Under the pieces are notes generated by a model. It saw nothing but the letters and a program-made list of their open reading frames with translations, was not told the origin of the DNA and did not search any database. From Ciona intestinalis (lineage: Eukaryota; Chordata; Ascidiacea; Phlebobranchia; Cionidae), in contig NC_020173.2 of NCBI RefSeq assembly GCF_000224145.3, forward strand, positions 1,293,435 through 1,357,434: a DNA stretch of 64,000 nt, written 5' to 3'. A program made the position numbers and the translations under genes. Below, in pieces: positions 56,106-64,000 of this stretch. Every line of letters begins with the position of its first letter. Within the stretch, counting starts at the first letter, position 1.

Positions 56106-56302
56106 TAGTAGGGTGGGCGGAGAAAGGACACCTTTAGCTCAGAATACCTAAATATCCTGATCTTGTTTTAAACAATTAACAACGCTCCATGGGAGTCGTG
56201 AGGATACGGTTATATAAATCTTGGATAATCTTTGTTTACAACCAAATGGGAAGAGAAAATATAATAAAAAGGTGTCTCATTTTCCACCACCCAACTATAT
56301 AA
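56106..56302 (-). mobile_element. MITE-like inverted-repeat element, copy 10
   Basis: Ends ATAGTAGGGTGGGCGGAGAA and GTGTCTCATTTTCCACCACC; core AACAACGCTCCATGGGAGTC and GTGAGGATACGG. Confidence 0.8.
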
Positions 56303-58164
56303 TTCTGTAAATATTTGATGATTATACTAGCGAATGGGCCCTATTTTACCTCAACCTACTACACTTGAAAGGCTGTATTATATTGTCCAACACGATGCAG
56401 CATATATGTGCTCCTAACTTGATAGTTGTTTGCAAAAGTATAAACGTTGCCAAAATACAGATTTATGAGTTTGCAGTCTAACAATAGCATTGAATTTACA
56501 GCATGGCTGGTACCATTAACGCCATTACGGCGTTTGGAATGGAACACGGTGTACCGCGTATCCATAACAGGCTATAAACTTATAAATGCGCACACATGAT
56601 GTTAGGCAAACGTGTAAAACACAACCTTGCCATTTATGGAAAAGTCACGATGCTCCCTTTACAGTTAGGTATGCCATAAAAACGTCATACTGCCAGCACT
56701 GCGTACTTGAACCAGAACACGAGCTGGTGGGGTGACGTCGCTTTTTCTATTAACGAGATTCCCAACGAATCGTAAAAGCGAAATTAAATTCGGTAAGTTA
56801 CGACTTTTCTGTTTGCACAGCTTGAAGTTCGCCGTGTCCTCAGTGGAGCAATGTTTGCTGCTGTTTTGCGAGGAATATAGCTTCCGTTTATATTGGTTTG
56901 TTTGAAAAAAATTTACTTGGGAAGCCCCACGAACGATTCCGTGTTTGGACAGTAACTAAGAGAGCACATTTTGTAGCTTTACATATTGATGTAATAACGT
57001 AATGGGAGTTATGGGTAAAAGTTCGAGTAAAGTTCGTTTCATCTTAAATTTCGATGTGTAATACGTCATACTCCAATTAAACATTTAAAGAGCGCACTCA
57101 GCCGGCCGTAAATCGAATTGAAAGCAAATAGCCTGGACTTTAATTTTAACGGTGCAATTTCTTTTTTCTTTTTGCTACCACATTAAACGCGCTGTCGTAA
57201 ATTTAAAGTCGGTTTTAAAATGCTAAATTCCGTGAACCAGCACGCCAAAAATATGATCGATGTCTTCAATTTCGTGAAATTTGAAGCGAACTTGCAATAT
57301 TGCAGCCCCCGTTTTATATTGAAGGGGCTCTCTAGCAACGACCTGCTGGGCCAATTGCTTGAATGAACGCGACTGTTTTGTTTATATTGCTTTACATAAC
57401 TATCCACGATTAATAAAACATCGGGGTGGGCAATAAACTGTAGACGACCGACACGCCCAATTAAGTCATTTAGATCTGCCGATATGCGTCTGCCAAGCTA
57501 TATTTTGCCAGGGCCGTCGGTCTGGACTTGGGGCCCAGACAACCGGGCTCCGCTGTAGTTTAATATCTCATGCTTTGTTTCAAGCTAATGTATTAATAAT
57601 GAGGCGTAGAATGAATTCGAATTTAAGTGACGTAAACAAATGATAGAATTAAATAAAAAAACACCGGATATTGCGGGCTGAGAGCTGGAGTCGTTATACG
57701 GCACTTGTTGCTATTTCGCGGAAATCCATTTTTGGAGATATAGAAGTTGTTTGTCAGCAGTCTCGATGGTAAACAAAGATGTGGTATTACAACTTTTGCG
57801 TTGTTATGTGATGTGTGACGTCTCCGCGGTGATGAAAACCTAAAAATGCGAAAGACAAGCGCCGGGAGAAAGATGGCGGGTGCGAGATCGACAAATGAAC
57901 CGGATTAAGACTCATAAATCTTTCAGTGCGATCAATCTGTCAAAACACAATCCATGTGATTCCACCGGTACACTGGCGATAACAGACAAAGCGCCCGTTG
58001 TCGATTTGTGTTTTGCCGTTCAAGCATAGCGTTTGCTGGCAATTGCGGTCTCAGTTAAAAAGATACAATCTAACTAAACCAACGCTTATCCGCTTCAGGA
58101 TTCGAACGGCACAGAAAGATTACCCCCAATTTTCGGAACCCGATATCTTGGCCACGCTCCTCTG

Positions 58165-58195
58165 TGACGTCACATGAATGACGCTTATGACGTCA
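58165..58195. promoter_or_regulatory. Pair of CRE/ATF palindromes 23 bp apart
   Basis: TGACGTCA at 58165-58172 and 58188-58195, with an ATGACGC half site between them. Interpretation as a bZIP-binding element is inference. Confidence 0.45.
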
Positions 58196-59974
58196 TAACC
58201 AGGGGTAATAGCACCAACCCGCCGTCCTTACGCCTCCCGGAAAGACAGATATTTGTACGCGAGCGGGTTTAGGCTTAATACTATAATAGCTTCCGAAAGG
58301 CGCCCACGTCACGGCGGGTGGGGTCGACGGTATAGGCGGCGAAAATAATACACCTTTGCGGCAAGCGGTATGTTAGTGAGGTCTATATACGGTTTTCCAT
58401 GGTATACCACAACAATACATGTTTCTGCTATTTGACGTGTATAGTTCCATGAACGATGCTAACAAACAACTTGACATATACGAAGGAATTGACATTACTT
58501 AGAAGCAAGCTACAGCCGAAATTTTGGTTTTCGTTAAACGTGTGTGGTTTATCAACACAGAATTATTTATGTCATAAGACGCTGTTCCAAAACGACGCAC
58601 GGGCGGTCATATCACATGTCACTTACAGTTTTGTACAACATTTGCGCCCACTTACAATACAATATCTTGTAATAATCAGGAACCAGCCACCTGCATCTGA
58701 ATCAAATCTATAAATTTGCCGAGAGGTTACGTTACACTAAAGTTTATACTTTAATGTATACTAGCAACGATGCCGGAGACTGACTTACACACATCACTTG
58801 GCGAGCACGTATTTTACAATTTGTTTTCCGAATGACGTAACCAAATATTCTGGGACGACTGCGCGCCCGAATCACAGTTTGTCTAATCGCTTTGTATTTA
58901 GATTGATCATGAGCAAAATATGCGGCTTAGATACGGAAAAACAACACGGCGATACCGGTAATGCTTTGTTGCTGTTCAGCAGCGTAAAAATCCGTGTTAG
59001 GATGACGTCATTTTTAGTTACGACAGGGATTTCCCATAAGTAACTGTTATAGCCCAGTTGTCTATAGCGATAGATACGTAATAATATATACAGCGCGTTC
59101 GTTGCCATGTGAGCAGCAACGTATTTCGAAGCATTGTTAAAATAATTGCCTGGGAACGCGAGTACACATCAGTCACCGCCGGTATTCCTGGAAAAATTGG
59201 TTTATTTCCGTTTTGTGAATCGGCACAATCTTGCCTTGCTTTACGCACAGCCGACCACGATTCAAGATAAATTATGTGTATTTACTTGCGCAGTAAAGTA
59301 GGCAAACAAAATCTTAATGATGAATTTGCATTTTTACTGGAGCGCTTTTGTTAAGAGCAATCGCAATTGTAATTGTAGAAACAATTTTAATTGCTCACGT
59401 GAAACATTTATTACCGTCTTTACAATTGAAGCACTCGAGTGCCACCTAACGACAGTTTATCAAAACTTAAAAAATAATTCAACAGAAAGTTATACGATTT
59501 GTGCTGCATGGCAGCGACATTGAACAACTATTCATAATACATATTTATTGCTGTATATTAGTTTTCGGAGTCACCCATTTCCAATACAGATATAACCGAA
59601 TTAAAATAAAATACTTTTCAGATTTTGCTGCATAAATCTTACCAAATAGCAATTTTTATCAATCAGTAGGTATTTCAAGGCGTGGTAGACAGTTATGTTG
59701 AAAATAGGTTTAAAGGTTGGGGTGGTAGTTACCTACATTTTTATCAAAATTGCTGGTCACAGGCGGAGAGGCGAATCTCGAACGCAAACAAACGTAAATC
59801 GATAAAAAGGGAAAGTGAAAGCCAGCCAAACTGTGCTACAAGGGTCTAGCTATACAGCAGTGTGAATGTGCTTATTTCAAGGGCCCTTAACGCCCATTTT
59901 CGAACAAGGCGGAACTAACTTTCTGGTGTGTCATATATATAAGAGAATACATCGTGTTACTTTTAAACTAAAAA

Positions 59975-60078
59975 CAGCATGAATTTCTAAGAAATTTATA
60001 TAAAGCTTCGTAAACAAGTTTTTGAAAAAAACAACAGAAATTCTTAGAAATTTATAAAAAGCTTTATAAAAACATTTC
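59975..60078. repeat. Diverged tandem duplication of about 60 bp
   Basis: AGAAATTTATATAAAGCTTC and AGAAATTTATAAAAAGCTTT sit about 60 bp apart, each preceded by a variant of CAG.ATGAATTTCT or CAGAAATTCTT. Confidence 0.6.
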
Positions 60079-62130
60079 CTTAAGAAGCTGTCTACGCGGA
60101 ATCCTATCTTCGTCACACAAACGAGCGATCTGTTGCCTCTTAAATTACCGAAAACCATCATAAGTCATTCTCCTTTTACGATGTCATTGAAACCTGTAAA
60201 CGGGTGGGAAGTCGGCAGTGGAACACATAATTTACGTCAGGGTAACGCGACACATGAGATTCCCATCAGAAAGCGTCATTTTCGAGCAGTTTGTCCGCAT
60301 TAGTGGTTATAAATATTCATAATTCAGTACGGATTACCAGGCCGGAACATTAGGGTTGGAAAGCAATACAACAACAAAGCGGGGTCGATGATGGACGAGG
60401 CCACAGTTCAATTTAAACTACTAAGCAACAAGTGCAATGTTACAACATGCGTTGGGGTAAAGTGGGCTTCGGAATTTCCGCCCAAAATAACTTGACCCTA
60501 GTGATAAAAGGCGAGGGACACGTCAGAGCTTTGAATGATAACTCCAAGTTATCAGTCAGGATCTTTCAGAAGAAAAAACGCAGAAAGTCAACAGCAGATC
60601 TGCGGATTAAACACCGCCTGTTCTACAAGGGTTATCAATCTAAAATAATAGACCGAGGCCGGGTCCCTGTAAAAACAAACACTCCATTACGGTGACAAGC
60701 CGAACTCGCTTTTGATCGCGGAACCCAGCCGAATCGACTAATCTCGGAATCTGATCGGGACCACTGTTTTGAAAAACTGGAATCCGCACCGGTTGTACAG
60801 TATCTTGTCGACGCGGCCACCCAAGGCGGAAGCTCCGACGCTGCGTATTATCGTCATGCTAAGCTGTCATTAAACTCGTATTGCGCGACCTTTAGGTTTC
60901 CGGCTAGCATCTGCTTAGGCGCAATTTGGAAGTGGTCGGGCAAATACAACTCTTTGTCTCGACTTGAATTCGCGTTTTTGCTGTCAGACGAAAAGTTAGA
61001 CATGGAACTTTTAATCACAGAAGCAAAACTTTTAAGCTGTTTTTTAAGGGGCTTTTTGGTGTTATACCGTACTGATCGACTAATCTCAATTCAGAGCCAC
61101 CTTTTGTTTTACCGGTGCGTATGCAGTTTGCAATGCATGGCGGGCTTATTAGGTTAATCAGTCACTTTTGAAAGTATAGTCATGGTTAAGTACAGTATTA
61201 TAATAAGCAAACCTTCATCAAAAGCCGTGTCTTATACAATAATTAGCACATTAGCATGCTCAATATAATATCTGAACAAAATACATATTAAACTTACTAA
61301 ACATGTATTTTAAAACTATTATTAACTGCAAATGCACAAATGTCATTGTATTTTACGAATGTAATAACACCTTTTCTTGTTTCACCAGAATTAACTACCT
61401 GCAGCTAAAACTACTTGGCGACACCTAACGGTACTAAATACCTAAACTCTGTCAAAAAACAAAACAAGTTTTAAAACTCGAAAATTGCCCCTGCTCTTAC
61501 ACCACTGTGCAGACAATCTTTGCACAAAGCTGAAATAAAAAGACCCTAAACGTGCACACCGCCAGCGCACAACGAAAGTTTCAGACACAAAAACACCACC
61601 TGTCAAAAGCCTTGATTTGCTCGTATAGAAGGCAAATAAAAGTCCAATTTTGTGGTAATTCCAAAGCAAATATTCCGAGTTTTGAGAGTGGATTCGGGCG
61701 CGTTTCAACTTCCCCGAACATTGACGCGACGACAAATAATGAGTTACCTATTATTTCGCACAGCACGAGCTGACAAACATACACTACGTTCGCGGGCGCC
61801 AATATTTTGACTTTCTAATGAAATTTTGTTGACCGTCTTTGGAATGCGGTGGGCACACAGTTTTGACAACAAAATTCGTAAAACGACATCTGATTGGAGT
61901 TGGCAAACATTTTAAAGGGAAGCAGTTATAATAATTCAATATTTAGAAATTTGTTTGCAAGAATCTCTGGCCCTTTATCTGGTGTTTGAACTAATTCGTT
62001 GGCAAGACAACTATTGCATTTAACTAAAATGCTGACGAACTAACAGGCGACAGCGCTGCAGTCAAATGCATAAATATTTTGGTAATTAAGATTATTCATA
62101 CTACACTTATTCTCAGTTTGTTTTATAGTT

Positions 62131-62329
62131 ATAGTAGGGTGGGGAAAGATGGGACACCTTTTCATTGTATTTTCTCGTCCCATTTGGTAGTAAACAAAGA
62201 ACATTAAAATAATTATAAAACCGCATCCTCACCACTCCCATAGACTGTTGTTAATTGTTTAAAACACGATCAGAATATATATATGAATATTATGTACTAA
62301 AGTAGTCCCATCTTCCCCCACAGTACTAT
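62131..62329 (+). mobile_element. MITE-like inverted-repeat element, copy 11
   Basis: Full-length, well preserved: ATAGTAGGGTGGGGAAAGATGG at the left and CCCATCTTCCCCCACAGTACTATA at the right. The core ACTCCCATAGACTGTTGTTA is present. Confidence 0.85.
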
Positions 62330-62330
62330 A

Positions 62331-62493
62331 GCATTTGTTTTAACGACTGTTGTCCTTCTTTATTTTTGAGCAAAAATGTCAATCCCCTATTTGAATGTTA
62401 CTCGCCGTTTAGGTCTATATACAAGCGGACGTGTTTTACCACCGACTAAATTGTGTTTATTAATAGCATTTGTTTTAACGACTGTTGTCCTTC
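62331..62493 (+). repeat. 29-bp exact direct repeats, 134 bp apart
   Basis: GCATTTGTTTTAACGACTGT followed by TGTCCTTCT occurs at 62331-62359 and again at 62465-62493. Weaker similarity continues for about 25 bp (GCAAAAATGTCAA versus GCAGAAAAATGTCAA). The first copy abuts the right end of MITE copy 11. Confidence 0.9.
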
Positions 62494-64000
62494 TATTTTA
62501 TAAGCAGAAAAATGTCAACTACATCACCCTGTCTATTTATACGAACCAAGAGAGTGTCTACGTATCCGTTTACGTCAACGAAATATGTCACTTTTGTCAT
62601 TTGGAAAATATTGCCTATGACGCACCAACCGTATACACAAGAAAACTGCGTCATCTTAACACATTCAATTGGCGTAATGCGTGTTATATACGTAATACTT
62701 CTTCTAGCAGGTACATGGTCTACTTTTAGCCGATACGAACAATAGTTATACCAATCAAACAACGCGCTTTATGGTTGCGGTTGGAGACGCAAATAACGCA
62801 TTCGACCGCAGTTTGAGAAAGCAAATATGACCATTTGGTGGTTTGGGGCCTTTTAATTTATTTAGCGGTTATTGTCGGCGAGTTAAAAGGTGTTTGAAGG
62901 AACCACGATATCTAATTGTTAAGCACGCATTGGGCACATGTCATATGGTGATTTAAGGTGAAGAAAGGGGCGAGAAGGGAGTGTATTAACACCTTTTTGT
63001 GTTAGCATTAGTGCACTGTAATCAGCATACAAAGTTTTAATTGTGACTAATTTCTAAAAATAATTTGGGTTTTTAATAAATGTTTTTTAAATGCAAACAT
63101 AGTTGAGTTGATCCGATCTATACTCGTTTCCTCAGTAAACACTAACTTTAGCAGTTCTAAACTAATCCGACTTGGTAAAACCAAATGTTTCGTCATGGTA
63201 ACTCTTACTGCAAATACATCATAATCACTTCTTAAAAACTACAGAAGAAATTTCAAAATTTAGATTTTAATATCTGCCAATATCCAACACCGCAAACAAC
63301 GCACGATAAAACTTAAACCGCCGGGTGGAGTAAAAGAGTCAAATCTTACCCAACTCCTCCAAATAATTCTGCAACATGACAAGTCCATTATGTTGAATGA
63401 ACAGTTGTATATCGCTGTTATATACTACTTTTTGCTGTTTTACAATGAATTATTTAACCTCTAAAATAGAAAACTAATTTGCGAAACCTTCCATACCGCA
63501 TTTTTTTAAGATGAGATATCGATTACGTCACTTGAAATGAAAAATTAACACAATACGAAAATATACAAAGCACCTAAAAGCAACCAAGCGATCTTTTCGT
63601 ATTTTCGCAAAACAGGTTTCATATTCCTATCGTTTTCTCATTAGAATAAAATAATATTTTCTTGAAAATTTTTATTGGTTTTATAATCTACATTTAAAAA
63701 AAAAGAAAAAAAGAGAAAAGAATCGTTTTAGGAAAAAAAAAAATAAAACTTTTTTCCTAAAAACGAAATAGATTCATTCCTAAAAACTGCCGTAATTCAG
63801 CACACGTTTTATAACACCAAAAGCTGACGTTCATTCTACGAAGGTTCCCTAGTTAAGTTTACGAGTTCATAAAACTCTGCCAGGGGTGATTGATGTATAT
63901 AGCACCTCTCAACACAACGCTTTTACTCCCCTTTCAATGCCTCATTTTACAGTTTAATTTTTATACACTAAAAAGTATAATGTACTTTTGTATAGAACAT
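62494..64000. other. Right end, A+T-rich, no gene seen
   Basis: Composition returns to that of the left half of the window. Overlapping short frames at 62376-62762 cover all phases and look like chance. Contains the hairpin at 63723-63765. Confidence 0.5.
63723..63765. repeat. Long-arm inverted repeat (hairpin)
   Basis: TCGTTTTAGGAAAAAA and TTTTTTCCTAAAAACGA are near-perfect inverted arms of about 16 bp around an A-rich loop. Possibly the remnant of a foldback element; no target-site duplication noticed. Confidence 0.6.

Larger units (their letters stand above)
56303..62130. other. 5.8 kb without supported genes
   Basis: Unique sequence with three TGACGTCA sites (58165-58172, 58188-58195, 59003-59010) and a 60-bp tandem duplication (59975-60078). 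No coding region supported. Confidence 0.45.

Noticed and set aside
58085..58100. GTTCGAATCC-like B box on the - strand
   Set aside because: No cloverleaf can be drawn around it.
31300..62050. Bacterial contamination or horizontal transfer as the cause of the compositional domain
   Set aside because: Prickle exons lie inside it with normal splice sites, host MITE copies are inserted in it, and there are no bacterial-type genes.
62376..62762. Three overlapping frames of 86-117 codons on both strands
   Set aside because: All phases are open over the same span, which points to low stop-codon density by chance rather than coding.

Overview
The window is animal nuclear DNA and reads as a tunicate of the genus Ciona. 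It has many short exons with GT-AG introns, A+T-rich introns, tightly packed genes, a possible operon, and repeated copies of a roughly 195-bp inverted-repeat element whose ends read GGGGAAAGATGGGAC. No bacterial, viral or organellar gene was seen. Exon boundaries below were set by hand from splice sites, reading phase and remembered family similarity; no database search was run.

Layout. The left end holds the last four exons of a glutamate carboxypeptidase II (FOLH1/NAALADase) homologue on the + strand (383-1818). Convergent to it on the - strand are the V-type ATPase subunit B gene (11 exons, 8721 to 2434) and, upstream of that, a USP44/USP49-type ubiquitin protease with an N-terminal zinc finger (16 exons, 18676 to 9941). 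An 0.8-kb shared upstream region separates USP44 from the divergent CHCHD4/MIA40 gene (19510-20253, +). CHCHD4 converges on a KLHDC10-like kelch gene (-, about 24046 to 20463). Just upstream of that, on the same strand, is the single-exon RWDD1 gene (25041 to 24340), which makes a candidate two-gene operon.

The - strand from 38072 to 26832 carries prickle, the planar-cell-polarity gene: PET domain, three LIM domains, a long Ser/Pro-rich tail, and a 37-nt last exon that ends in a CaaX prenylation box. The 5' end of prickle is not found. From about 38.1 kb to the end (26 kb) no protein-coding gene can be supported.

From about 31.3 to 62 kb the noncoding DNA looks different from the left half. 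It is richer in G+C and CpG, poor in the inverted-repeat element, and contains eight perfect TGACGTCA (CRE/ATF) palindromes, several in close pairs. This may be the cis-regulatory territory of prickle.

The genes do not form one pathway. Most look like housekeeping functions: proton pumping, mitochondrial import, deubiquitination and translation-associated RWDD1. Prickle is the developmental gene. Repeats include 11 loci of the inverted-repeat element, four tRNA-derived SINE pieces, an intronic 4.4-copy minisatellite, an AT microsatellite, and several short direct, tandem and inverted repeats.
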